A DNA stretch of 64,000 nt from Candidatus Acidiferrum typicum (lineage in GTDB: Bacteria; Acidobacteriota; Terriglobia; Acidiferrales; UBA7541): contig DLMH01000049.1 of assembly GCA_002478115.1 (NCBI GenBank), positions 1 through 64,000 on the forward strand. The letters are read 5' to 3'. The notes under the pieces were generated by a model. It had not been told where the DNA came from. It ran no database searches and saw only the letters and a program-made list of their open reading frames with translations. The number at the start of each line of letters is the position of its first letter. Position 1 is the stretch's first letter. This document shows positions 43,543 to 51,378 of the stretch, piece by piece. A program made the translations under genes and the position numbers.

Positions 43543-45189
43543 CTAGTAGGTACCCAGCGACACGCGCAGCACTTGCGGTGCGGAAGTAAAGTTCAGTCCC
43601 CAGTCCGTTTGATCTCCGTTCCAGATGCGTACGAACTTGAATTTTCCGTCTTCGTAAGTTCCTTCTTCCACCCGCAGGAACTGCCGCTGCTTCCCTGATG
43701 CAGTATCCGCCACGTGGAAGTCAACGCGGCAGAAGAATCCCGCCACCAGGAATTCGTCGACTCCAAGCTGTGCAACCAAGGCGCGTCCCGTAGGTTCGGG
43801 ATTGCCCGGCGGATTCTCCCCGGGACCAAACTGTCCCAGCCCGTACGACACCAGAACCTTCCATGGCCCAAACTCCAGCGATTCCAACGGCTTCCCCTTC
43901 TCCTCCACAACAGCCTGCAACTTCCCCTCAAAGTTCAGCCGGGCAATTTCGCGGTCCATCGGCCCGATCAGTTTGTAATTCAGCGCGAAAGGTTCGAGCC
44001 CTTCTTCAGCGATCCGCGTAGCTCCGAGCGGCGTGTTCGAGTATCCCGTGTAGTCCATGCCGAAAGGAGAAAATCCGATCGCCTGGTGGCCGAGCGCGGC
44101 GAAGAAATATCGCGAATACGCGGGGCTGTTGCCGGTCTCCGGCACGAACAGCGCATTGTCCGGGCGATGATAGAGCTCCAACACCTTTAAATACGGGGCG
44201 CTCTCGCTCATGTAAATATCTGGTGCGAGCAGATCAATGGACGGTGCCGCAGCCTTCCAGATGGCTATGACATTATCGGTCGGCCCGCCGCTCTCGTAGC
44301 TTGGCGGACGTCCCGGGTTCAGGGGATTTCTCAGCGCGGCGTTCACATAAAGTGGCAATGGATAAACCGCTTTCCCCGCAGCCGCTACCTGCTCGATGTA
44401 TCGCGCCACCGACCACGCGTGAAAAAACTCTTCCGCATCGTCGCCAAACACTTGCTGCCAGTTCGCCGATGCCGTACCGGCCTGCTTGTGCAATGCCGTG
44501 AGCAACTCCGCGGGCACCGGCGCTTCAAACAGCTTTTGCGCCGCCGGCGAGTAGTCCCGCACATTCCCCCACGTGCCGGGTTCATTCTCCACTTGCACCA
44601 TCAACACCGTGTGCTGGCCGTCGGCTGTCTTCAGGTGGCCCATCAGCGCCGTGAATGCCGCCGCATCTGCCTTTAGCGCCGCAGCCGCATAAGGTGATGG
44701 CGAGTCCACTGCGCGCCCGTTCGCGCCCCTCATGCGCGGAGCAAGCTCCGGCGTGCGCTTCAACCACAGTGGCATGTAATGCGAACTGCCATTCTTCCAC
44801 GTGCCAAACCACAGCAGCACAAGGTGCACGTGGTGCTCGCGCGCTTGGGCCAGCAGCGTATCCAGCACCGTGTAGTCGAACTGCCCCTTCTCCGGCTCGA
44901 ACTGCTCCCAATACACCGGCATCTCCACCGTGTTCGCATGCAAGTACTCAATCGCCGGCCAGACTTTCGGCAGCATCGCAGGCCACGCGCTCGAGTTATT
45001 CACTTGCGCGCCCAGCATCAAGTACGGCGCGCCTTCCACAAATAAGCCATAGCGCCCGTCTTTCTGCACAATTTTAGGTAGTGGCTGATCCTTGGACTGT
45101 GCGTGGAGCACGCGCGCCGCACCGCCCGTCATCAGCGTGACCAGACAAAAAGCGATGCGCAGAACATTTCTGAGGCTGCAATTATTCAT
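43543..45189 (-). CDS. Secreted GH35-like beta-galactosidase (DUF5597-type)
   Basis: A 548-residue exported glycosidase of the GH35/GH42-like TIM-barrel group, with the C-terminal part resembling DUF5597. The signal peptide runs to about residue 31 (A-R-V-L-H-A-Q). Landmarks: L-F-V-E-G-A-P-Y-L-M-L-G-A-Q, N-T-V-E-M-P-V-Y-W-E-Q-F-E-P-E-K-G, V-L-L-W-F-G-T-W-K-N-G and the acid/base glutamate in M-V-Q-V-E-N-E-P-G-T near residue 200. The nucleophile is likely in F-V-P-E-T-G-N. It would release galactose or a similar sugar from polysaccharides. A start 12 codons upstream is possible; the one given opens the signal peptide. Confidence 0.85.
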   Translation of the reverse strand: MNNCSLRNVLRIAFCLVTLMTGGAARVLHAQSKDQPLPKIVQKDGRYGLFVEGAPYLMLGAQVNNSSAWPAMLPKVWPAIEYLHANTVEMPVYWEQFEPEKGQFDYTVLDTLLAQAREHHVHLVLLWFGTWKNGSSHYMPLWLKRTPELAPRMRGANGRAVDSPSPYAAAALKADAAAFTALMGHLKTADGQHTVLMVQVENEPGTWGNVRDYSPAAQKLFEAPVPAELLTALHKQAGTASANWQQVFGDDAEEFFHAWSVARYIEQVAAAGKAVYPLPLYVNAALRNPLNPGRPPSYESGGPTDNVIAIWKAAAPSIDLLAPDIYMSESAPYLKVLELYHRPDNALFVPETGNSPAYSRYFFAALGHQAIGFSPFGMDYTGYSNTPLGATRIAEEGLEPFALNYKLIGPMDREIARLNFEGKLQAVVEEKGKPLESLEFGPWKVLVSYGLGQFGPGENPPGNPEPTGRALVAQLGVDEFLVAGFFCRVDFHVADTASGKQRQFLRVEEGTYEDGKFKFVRIWNGDQTDWGLNFTSAPQVLRVSLGTY

Positions 45190-45420
45190 GAGAAAGGCCT
45201 CCGTTGTTTCATTACCAGCACTCAATCGATGCCAGTATAGCGCTTGCGCAATAAACAGCTCCTTAAAGTCGCCGGAGAATTCACGAGCATCCGCTCACAC
45301 GTCCTCAGCGCCTATAATCTCGGCCCATCGGAATCCGCCTCACTTCCACCGTCCACATTAGTTGAGTTGCGCCTCCACTCTCAGGCACAATCACATTTCG
45401 GGCGGCGACGGGAGTTTCCC

Positions 45421-45768
45421 ATGGCGGGCGTGAAAATCCTCAACATCGAAGCCGGCATGCCCACGGTCGAAGAAGCTCGCCAGATTCTCCTCGCCGAATT
45501 GAAGCACGCCAAACAGAGTGGCGTCGCCGCTGTGAAAATCATTCACGGCTACGGCTCCACGGGGAAGGGAGGTGCGCTGCGTGGCGCGCTTCGCACATCA
45601 TTGCTGCGGCGCAAGAAAGAAGGAATGGTCACCCGCGTCATCTTCGGCGAGAAGTGGAGCGTCTTCGAGGACGACGCGCGCTACGCCATCGAACATTGCC
45701 CCGATTTGCGCAACGACCGCGACCTCAACCACAGCAATGAAGGCATCACCATCGCCGTGCTGGTATAG
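45421..45768 (+). CDS. Smr-domain protein
   Basis: A 115-residue stand-alone Smr (small MutS-related) domain protein. The hallmark is V-K-I-I-H-G-Y-G-S-T-G-K-G-G-A-L-R, matching the family I-H-G-x-G-x-G-x-L-R loop, after an amphipathic helix (T-V-E-E-A-R-Q-I-L-L-A-E-L). Smr domains act as nucleases on DNA or RNA, in recombination control or ribosome rescue. The N-terminal L-D-L-H motif typical of canonical Smr is replaced by L-N-I-E-A-G, so this is a divergent version. A GACGGGAG lies seven bases before the ATG, and TATAAT stands about 100 bases upstream. Confidence 0.78.
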   Translation: MAGVKILNIEAGMPTVEEARQILLAELKHAKQSGVAAVKIIHGYGSTGKGGALRGALRTSLLRRKKEGMVTRVIFGEKWSVFEDDARYAIEHCPDLRNDRDLNHSNEGITIAVLV

Positions 45769-45807
45769 TGTTGTGTGCTACAAGTTCGTTGCACTTTTCT
45801 TTCGGGG

Positions 45808-45860
45808 GTCAGGGCTTCAGCCCTGACATAAGGCCTGCAAAATGAATTGGGCTTCAGCCC
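45808..45860. repeat. Two CTTCAG-centred hairpins
   Basis: GTCAGGGCT-TC-AGCCCTGAC with 9-bp arms, then GGGCT-TC-AGCCC. Both share the CTTCAG centre with hairpins at 51.7-52.2 kb but have different stems. Confidence 0.65.
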
Positions 45861-45949
45861 CTGAAGACTCTGGACAACTTCACATCATTTTCGGTAAAGA
45901 ATACTGGTAGTGCGGCCCGGCAACACTCTGTCCCCGAAACTCGAAACTC

Positions 45950-46291
45950 ATGACCACTTCACCAACCACTTTCGCCGATTCCTCTTCTTCCTTCAGCCAC
46001 CTCCCTCGCCGTATATTCTTCGCGGCGCTCGCCCTGTTCTTGCTCGTCTATCTCGGCGACTTTCTTTGGTTTCAACTCCGCGTGCATTACCCCGCTGCGG
46101 GCCCCACCACCAGCAGCGTCCACCGCTTTCGCCTTCTCGCCATTCCGCTCAAAAACAACAAAGTCGAATACCAGCTTGACTCCCAGAAGCCCGAAGAGGA
46201 CCTCCCTTGCGCCCGCTCCCTTTTTCCCCATGCCGGAATCCGCCCGTGCTGGTATGTCACCCGCCACGCCAAAGATCCCATCTCCATGTAG
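45950..46291 (+). CDS. Hypothetical single-TM protein
   Basis: A 113-residue protein with one membrane helix (I-F-F-A-A-L-A-L-F-L-L-V-Y-L-G-D-F-L-W-F) after an N-terminal Ser-rich stretch, then a soluble tail with C-A-R-S-L-F-P-H-A-G-I-R-P-C-W-Y-V. I believe that it is conserved in acidobacteria but know no function. The start is the first ATG of the frame. Confidence 0.6.
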   Translation: MTTSPTTFADSSSSFSHLPRRIFFAALALFLLVYLGDFLWFQLRVHYPAAGPTTSSVHRFRLLAIPLKNNKVEYQLDSQKPEEDLPCARSLFPHAGIRPCWYVTRHAKDPISM

Positions 46292-46441
46292 CTTCCCCCA
46301 CTACTTAGCCGCGCCCCGGCACGCGCCTGAGATTCTTCGGCACAAGAGCAATGAGGATGCGCCCACCCTTTGTACAACCCGCAAAGGGTAGGCCACCCAC
46401 TCCTTTGCCTTTTGTCACTCCCCAGTTATTTTCTAAAGTGG

Positions 46442-46453
46442 TATCCTGCCCGT
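46442..46453 (+). promoter_or_regulatory. -10-like TATCCT before the ankyrin lipoprotein start
   Basis: The hexamer ends six bases before the GTG with no ribosome site between, fitting a leaderless start. Confidence 0.35.
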
Positions 46454-47251
46454 GTGCAACCCAAATTCAAGCCAAAGGCGGCGCCACCCGCAAACCTGAT
46501 CTGCCTCGTTGGCCTCATCTGCGCGAGTTTGTTCGTGTTAAGTGCTTGTCGGATGAAAGACAAGTGGGCTGGACAGACTCTTTCAGTTGACTACGTGTGG
46601 GATTCTGACTTCCACATCCTCCATGTTCAAGACAACACCGGCAAAGACATAGACAACCACAATCTGAATGTGAAGATTGTGCGGGAGGCCAAGCTTGTAC
46701 TCCCGCACTTGATACAAATTGAGAGGCTAAGCCACGCCCGAGGAACTTTTCACATTAGATTCTATTCTAGTGGGGCGACTGAAATTCTTGAAGCAAGATT
46801 GGGGCCTGATAGTTACGGCTCGAGATTCATACAAGACCCTGAGGTAACGCTTCTCATGGTAAGGGCTCACGCGGGCGACCCGGATCAGGTTCGAGAGATA
46901 CTTGACAAAAGTGACAACGTCAATGCCACAGACCAACTCGGTAATACGGCACTGATGTATGCCATAGGTTCCAAACGTGTCGAAGTTCTTCGTTTACTGC
47001 TATCACATGGGGCCGATGTAAACATGCGCAATCGTGAAGGCGAGACGGCGCTGACGCTTAGCGTGTTTTCCGGACAACCGGAAATGATCAAGGAACTGGC
47101 AGAGCATGGAGCTGTCTTGAACTGCAACGATGCAATCGAAAGAGAGGCTTACTTGGGAGCGTATCGGCGGAAACATGCGCGCCCTGACGTTATCCCGTAT
47201 TTGAAGAAAATTTCTGTCAACTGCGGTACGGTGCAAAAGAATGTCAACTAA
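46454..47251 (+). CDS. Lipoprotein with ankyrin repeats
   Basis: A 265-residue lipoprotein. The N-terminus has a lipobox (F-V-L-S-A-C near residue 32) after a hydrophobic run. Residues 35-130 are beta-rich and unrecognised. Two to three ankyrin repeats follow: L-L-M-V-R-A-H-A-G-D-P-D-Q-V-R-E-I-L, T-A-L-M-Y-A-I-G-S-K-R-V-E-V-L-R-L-L-L-S-H-G-A-D-V-N and T-A-L-T-L-S-V-F-S-G-Q-P. It would be anchored in the membrane facing the periplasm and bind a protein partner. A GTG is chosen as start, six bases after a -10-like hexamer; the open frame further upstream has no signal. Confidence 0.7.
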   Translation: MQPKFKPKAAPPANLICLVGLICASLFVLSACRMKDKWAGQTLSVDYVWDSDFHILHVQDNTGKDIDNHNLNVKIVREAKLVLPHLIQIERLSHARGTFHIRFYSSGATEILEARLGPDSYGSRFIQDPEVTLLMVRAHAGDPDQVREILDKSDNVNATDQLGNTALMYAIGSKRVEVLRLLLSHGADVNMRNREGETALTLSVFSGQPEMIKELAEHGAVLNCNDAIEREAYLGAYRRKHARPDVIPYLKKISVNCGTVQKNVN

Positions 47252-47393
47252 TTTTGTGGATGGCCCGGCCGATAAATCGGAAGTAAACCCGGGCGTGTGG
47301 CGCAGGATCAGCGCGCCGCGGCAGCTTCGTGTGGTTCGCTTGCACTTCTTTCGAAACTAAAAACTAACAACGGATAACCTAAAACTATCTTCC

Positions 47394-48437
47394 TCACCCC
47401 GCCGCGGCCAGCGCTTCCCGTTTCCTCGCCTCGTCCCACAGCGCGATGTACGGCTTGAGTTCCGCCATCATCCGCGCGAACTGGTTGAAGTCCAGCGATT
47501 GCGCCCCATCACTAATCGCCTTTTCCGGCGCGGGATGCGTTTCCACGATCAATCCATCCGCGCCGATGGCCACGCCCGCCCGCGCCAACGCCGGCACCAG
47601 GCTGCGCTTCCCCGTCGCGTGGCTTGGATCCAAAATCACCGGCAGGTGCGTCAATTCATTCAGCACCGGGATCGCCGAAATGTCGCAGGTATTCCGCGTC
47701 GCCGTCTCGAACGTGCGAATGCCGCGCTCGCACAGGATCACCTCCGGATTCCCATGCGCCACGATATACTCCGCGCTCATCAGCAATTCCTTGATCGTGC
47801 TGCTCAATCCCCGCTTCAGCAGCACCGGCCGCCCGCACTTCCCAAGCGCCTTCAGCAGCATGAAGTTCTGCATGTTTCGCGCGCCCACCTGCATCACGTC
47901 CGCGTACTTCGCCACCAGCTCGACGTCGCGATCCCCCATCACCTCGGTGACGATCGCCAGCCCCGTGGCCTTCTTGGCCTTTTGCAGCAGCTTCAATCCT
48001 TCCTCTTCCATCCCCTGGAAATCGTACGGCGACGTGCGCGGCTTGAACGCGCCCCCGCGCAGCAATTTCGCCCCGGCCTTCGCCACCGCTTCCGCCGTGC
48101 GCATGATCTGTTCCTCGGACTCCACCGAACACGGTCCCGCGATCACGATAAACTCATCGCCGCCAATCTCCGTCCCGTTCACGCGGATGCGCGTCTTCCC
48201 CCGGCGGAACTCCTTGCTCACAAACTTGTACGGCGCCGTGATGCGCATGACGCTATCCACCTGCGGCAACGCCTCCACCGATTCCATGCACGGGGTCACG
48301 TCGCCCACGCCCACCACGCCGATCACCACACGCTCCTCGCCTTCGATCGAGTGCACTTTGTACCCGAAGTGCTTCACAATCGCGCAGACTTCATCGATCT
48401 CTTCCCGCTTCGAGTGCAGCTTCATCGAAATAATCAT
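47394..48437 (-). CDS. aroF: 3-deoxy-D-arabino-heptulosonate 7-phosphate synthase (AroAI-beta type)
   Basis: DAHP synthase, the first step of the shikimate pathway, joining phosphoenolpyruvate and erythrose 4-phosphate. The 347-residue protein has an N-terminal ferredoxin-like/ACT-type regulatory domain (about 1-75) and the AroF-type barrel: [32 protein letters not shown], and D-P-S-H-A-T-G-K-R. The N-terminal domain permits feedback control. It is preceded by a strikingly complete transcription attenuator with an aromatic-rich leader peptide. An AGGGAA site lies eight bases before the ATG. Confidence 0.93.
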   Translation of the reverse strand: MIISMKLHSKREEIDEVCAIVKHFGYKVHSIEGEERVVIGVVGVGDVTPCMESVEALPQVDSVMRITAPYKFVSKEFRRGKTRIRVNGTEIGGDEFIVIAGPCSVESEEQIMRTAEAVAKAGAKLLRGGAFKPRTSPYDFQGMEEEGLKLLQKAKKATGLAIVTEVMGDRDVELVAKYADVMQVGARNMQNFMLLKALGKCGRPVLLKRGLSSTIKELLMSAEYIVAHGNPEVILCERGIRTFETATRNTCDISAIPVLNELTHLPVILDPSHATGKRSLVPALARAGVAIGADGLIVETHPAPEKAISDGAQSLDFNQFARMMAELKPYIALWDEARKREALAAAG

Positions 48438-48496
48438 CTTCGTTTCCCTTTTTCCTTTGGCTGGCCGCAGCCAGCCCGAATTCTCCGTCCCAAAAC

Positions 48497-48522
48497 AAAA
48501 AAACCCACTCTTTGCGAGTGGG
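48497..48522 (-). terminator. aroF attenuator terminator
   Basis: On the minus strand CCCACTC-GCAAA-GAGTGGG is followed directly by seven T residues: a full intrinsic terminator between the leader peptide and aroF. Confidence 0.88.
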
Positions 48523-48565
48523 CCGCGACTTCACGTTTTCGCAGTATTTAGACGATGGCCCACTC
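48516..48565 (-). promoter_or_regulatory. aroF antiterminator pairing
   Basis: GAGTGGGCC (48557-48565 on the minus strand, codons 20-22 of the leader peptide) is perfectly complementary over 9 bp to GGCCCACTC (48516-48524), which contains the 5' arm of the terminator. The two structures cannot form together. A ribosome halted on the aromatic codons 6-14 would leave GAGTGGGCC free and favour antitermination; one that reaches the stop codon would cover it and allow termination. Confidence 0.82.
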
Positions 48566-48622
48566 CTCCCGGATGCTCCGGTACGTAAATCGCCAATAAT
48601 ACGAGTAGGCCTTCAAATTCAT
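48548..48622 (-). CDS. aroF leader peptide, aromatic-rich (24 aa)
   Basis: A 24-codon frame with ATG and TAA. Seven codons are aromatic: Tyr at 6, 8, 9 and 14, Trp at 10 and 21, Phe at 12; its middle reads Y-S-Y-Y-W-R-F-T-Y-R. Such density next to a terminator and antiterminator is the hallmark of a ribosome-sensed attenuator for aromatic amino acids. The ATG lies only seven bases after a -10-like element, so its mRNA may itself be leaderless. No stronger role than leader is suggested. Confidence 0.85.
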   Translation of the reverse strand: MNLKAYSYYWRFTYRSIREEWAIV

Positions 48623-48629
48623 GTCCGCC

Positions 48630-48657
48630 AGTTTATCGGTTCTGTCCAAAAACGCAA
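48630..48657 (-). promoter_or_regulatory. Candidate promoter of the aroF leader
   Basis: TTGCGT, a 16-base spacer and TAAACT on the minus strand, placing the start of transcription at or next to the leader-peptide ATG. Confidence 0.5.
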
Positions 48658-48773
48658 GCCACAATTCGCTTATTCCCGCTATTAGGCCGCGCAATACTCC
48701 GCAGCCCGCATCAACACAGCGTCAATGCAGATGAACAGAATCAGTGCAGAGGAACAACATCGATACAGCCAGA

Positions 48774-49547
48774 TCAATATAAAAGGATCGCAAAGCGATA
48801 ACGCGTGCAGCCCGCCGCTCCTCCCGCATCGCAAGCGCCCACAGCCGCGCCGCGGTATTTTCCGCCTTGCACGCGCTGCTCAATATCCGCGGGCAAGTGG
48901 CTCAGGTCGGAAGTTTCGTAACGCACGACGCTCACCGGCCTTTGTCCCGCCCAGCCGCGATCCATCTCGCAGGTCTTGCGCGCATCATCGGTAACATTCA
49001 GCAGCCGCACACCGCGCGCGGCCAGTTGCGCGCTGACCTGGAGTTCCTGCGCGTCTAGTCCCAGAAGCGCTACTTCCGCCGAGAAGTCCTCCGCCGCAAA
49101 CAGCAGCCCACCGCTTTGCACAACTGCAATGCCTACGGCATTCAGATCGCGGTCGAGAAGATTGGCGCGGTGCGGCGGCGAGTTCATCCACTGCGTGTGC
49201 AGCCCCAGAACTGTTGGTCCTTCGGCGACATTCTCCGCGATCAGGCTGAAGCGTGCGCCCGTCTGCATCGCCCGCTGCTGCAGCGGCAACTCGCCGGGAA
49301 ACTGGTGAGAGAGCGTATTCTGCTGCGCCATGCGTTGCGCATGCTGGCGAGCGGCCGCGGCCAGCGCCGCATCCCACTGCAGCGGCGGCAAACCCGCGGC
49401 AGCGCGGCTGTGGTTCGCTGCGTCAAGCAACATACTTTCCGGCGAGCCGTCTTGAGGCGATGCGGCGGCGTGCGATATCGGCGTCAGCAGCAACGCCGCC
49501 AAGACAACGGCGGCAACGATGGCGAGGCAGCGCAATAAGGTGGACAT
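48774..49547 (-). CDS. Secreted CAP/SCP-domain protein (YkwD-like)
   Basis: A 257-residue exported protein of the CAP superfamily. The signal peptide spans about 1-28 (L-A-I-V-A-A-V-V-L-A-A-L-L-L-T-P-I-S-H-A). The CAP core is L-L-D-A-A-N-H-S-R-A-A-A-G-L-P-P-L-Q-W-D, H-A-Q-R-M-A, F-S-L-I-A-E-N-V-A-E, and W-M-N-S-P-P-H-R-A-N-L-L-D. The C-terminal 110 residues are not CAP and contain two cysteines. CAP proteins bind lipids or act as peptidases. A GGAG lies seven bases before the ATG used. Confidence 0.85.
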   Translation of the reverse strand: MSTLLRCLAIVAAVVLAALLLTPISHAAASPQDGSPESMLLDAANHSRAAAGLPPLQWDAALAAAARQHAQRMAQQNTLSHQFPGELPLQQRAMQTGARFSLIAENVAEGPTVLGLHTQWMNSPPHRANLLDRDLNAVGIAVVQSGGLLFAAEDFSAEVALLGLDAQELQVSAQLAARGVRLLNVTDDARKTCEMDRGWAGQRPVSVVRYETSDLSHLPADIEQRVQGGKYRGAAVGACDAGGAAGCTRYRFAILLY

Positions 49548-49772
49548 CGGAGATGCTCCTGCATCCATTAAACACGGTGTTCCAGGAATGGATGCGCGCC
49601 GCGAGGTACAGATGGCGCAAGAGGAAGCTGGCCGGCCGGACAGGTTTGTGTGGGAGTCGTTCTTCGATGAAGCTTTTTTTGAGGGGCTTCCGCAAAAAAA
49701 CGTCGCACCCGCCTTCGGCGGGCAAACGGTTTTCTTCAGGGGCTAAAGCCCATTTGTTTTTGGCGGCTTTAC

Positions 49773-49792
49773 GCCGGGGCTGAAGCCCCGGC
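49773..49792. repeat. CTGAAG-centred hairpin
   Basis: GCCGGGGCT-GA-AGCCCCGGC with 9-bp arms, an inverted-strand member of the CTTCAG hairpin family. A shorter GGGCTAAAGCCC stands about 30 bases to the left. Confidence 0.6.
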
Positions 49793-49825
49793 CTCCTAAT
49801 GAAAAGGAGTTTTTCCGCGGGGCGA

Positions 49826-50548
49826 TTAGCCGCGGACGCGCACGGCGCTGAAGCTCAATACCACATGGCCGCCGGAAGTCGGCCGGCCAAAGCTGAGCAT
49901 CGGCCGGAAGCGATAGAAGAACAGCAACTGATCCAAGTGGTGGCGCACTTCCTGGCTGTCCGGGCCATCCATGATTTCGTACTTCATCATGCGGCCGTCG
50001 GAATCCACCACCACGTCCACGATCAGGTCATTCTGCAAAAGCACATCGGGATGCTGCATTTCCGGCGAAGCCGAGCTGGGCATGTCCGAGGGCAAAATCA
50101 GGCCCGCGGGCTGCAACAGGGAAGTCGGAATATCGTTGGGATCGGCCTGCACTACAATGCCCGGCACGATCATGTGCAGCACAAACACAAAGATGACGAT
50201 CGCGGAGAACAATCCGCCGGTTGCCGGCACGGTGAATGGACGGAACACGTTGTCCTGGAGGATTTCAATGCGATCCTTCACAAGCTGCCAACGCTCTGCC
50301 CAATTGCGCGGGCCTCGTGCCTGCGCTGCCGCCACTTTTATGCGGACGGAAAGATCCGCAGGAGGCAAGGCGCGCGGCATACGCGAAAGCATTACCGCCA
50401 GCTTGCGGTAACGCTGCAATTCCTCGCGGCACGAAGCGCACTCTTCGAGGTGCTGGCGGACGGCGTCCCGTTCCCGGGGACGCGAAGCGGAAGCCAGGGT
50501 GTCATCCAGATACCCGGCCAGTTTGGAATGTACCTTCTCGCACGTCAT
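49826..50548 (-). CDS. Anti-sigma factor with zinc-finger (ZAS) domain
   Basis: Transmembrane anti-sigma factor of 240 residues. The N-terminal zinc-binding domain has H-L-E-E-C-A-S-C at about 33-40 and M-T-C-E-K-V-H at the start, giving the H-x3-C-x2-C ZAS motif. One membrane helix lies near 115-132 (L-F-S-A-I-V-I-F-V-F-V-L-H-M-I). The C-terminal domain, outside, resembles a TonB-C-like fold (L-I-V-D-V-V-V-D-S-D-G-R-M-M-K-Y). It should hold the sigma factor encoded just before it and release it on an envelope signal. Its start overlaps the sigma-factor stop by four bases. Confidence 0.87.
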   Translation of the reverse strand: MTCEKVHSKLAGYLDDTLASASRPRERDAVRQHLEECASCREELQRYRKLAVMLSRMPRALPPADLSVRIKVAAAQARGPRNWAERWQLVKDRIEILQDNVFRPFTVPATGGLFSAIVIFVFVLHMIVPGIVVQADPNDIPTSLLQPAGLILPSDMPSSASPEMQHPDVLLQNDLIVDVVVDSDGRMMKYEIMDGPDSQEVRHHLDQLLFFYRFRPMLSFGRPTSGGHVVLSFSAVRVRG

Positions 50549-51378
50549 GATTGTTCCTCACGCGTTTGACTTGGACGCGTCATTTCACCTGCCGACGGAC
50601 TGGCTGGGGTGCGTACGTAGGCCATTTGTAAACCGATTTGCGAGCCGAAGTGGGCGGTGCTGGCCGCTTCGCGGTGGGGCATCTCGTGGGGCCGCGCAAA
50701 CTCTTTCCCGCCCAGCAGGGGCTCCAGCAATTCCTTCAACGTGCGCCGGCCTCGCAGGATGCGGGACTTCACCGTGCCCACGCTGCAATCGAGCACTTCG
50801 GCCACTTCTTCGTAGCTCAATCCTTCCAGATCCCTCAGGATCACCGCGCCGCGGAACACTTCCGGGATTTGCTGCAGCGCGTCCTGCACCGCGGCCTGAA
50901 TTTCGTGCGTGGCCATCTGCTCGTAGGGCGATGCGGTGCAGTCTTCCACTTCGACCGGGGCAAAGCCCTCTTCGGGTTGCGCATCAATGGAGACGTTCTT
51001 CTGGAGGTGGCGCTTGAACCAGCGGCGGTTATTGAGCGCCTCGCGAACGGCGATGCGGTAGAGCCAGGTCTTCAGCGAACTGCCGCGGCGGAAACTCCGT
51101 ATGCCCCGAAACGCTTTCAAGAAAACTTCCTGAGTGGAATCGGCGGCGTCGGCCGTATCTCCCAGCATGCTCAGGGTGAGGCTGTACACGGGACCGTGGT
51201 AGTGGGTGACGAGCCAGTCGTATGCCGTCTCCGAGCCCGCCTGCAACTCGGTGACAAGTCCGGCTTCATCGTGGCCCCACGAGAGCGTACTGACCCAATC
51301 GGACACGGTCTGCCTTTCTAGCTCGTCCTCCAGCACAATGCGCTGGAAGGCGAACTGGCCCACGCTGGCCTTCGCCAA
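50545..51378 (-). CDS. ECF-type RNA polymerase sigma factor (RpoE-like)
   Basis: ECF sigma-70 factor of 277 residues. Region 2 shows A-Y-D-W-L-V-T-H-Y, A-A-D-S-T-Q-E-V-F-L-K-A-F and F-R-R-G-S-S-L-K-T-W-L-Y-R-I-A-V-R; region 4 shows V-F-R-G-A-V-I-L-R-D-L-E-G-L-S-Y-E-E-V-A and V-G-T-V-K-S-R-I-L-R-G-R. The C-terminal tail of about 60 residues is long for an ECF factor and the N-terminus extends about 45 residues before region 2. It is controlled by the membrane anti-sigma factor encoded downstream, to which it is coupled by ATGA. Confidence 0.9.
   Translation of the reverse strand: MAKASVGQFAFQRIVLEDELERQTVSDWVSTLSWGHDEAGLVTELQAGSETAYDWLVTHYHGPVYSLTLSMLGDTADAADSTQEVFLKAFRGIRSFRRGSSLKTWLYRIAVREALNNRRWFKRHLQKNVSIDAQPEEGFAPVEVEDCTASPYEQMATHEIQAAVQDALQQIPEVFRGAVILRDLEGLSYEEVAEVLDCSVGTVKSRILRGRRTLKELLEPLLGGKEFARPHEMPHREAASTAHFGSQIGLQMAYVRTPASPSAGEMTRPSQTREEQS

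Noticed and set aside
47446..48588. 380-codon plus-strand frame over aroF
   Set aside because: Shadow of DAHP synthase; it also runs through the attenuator, which is explained on the minus strand.
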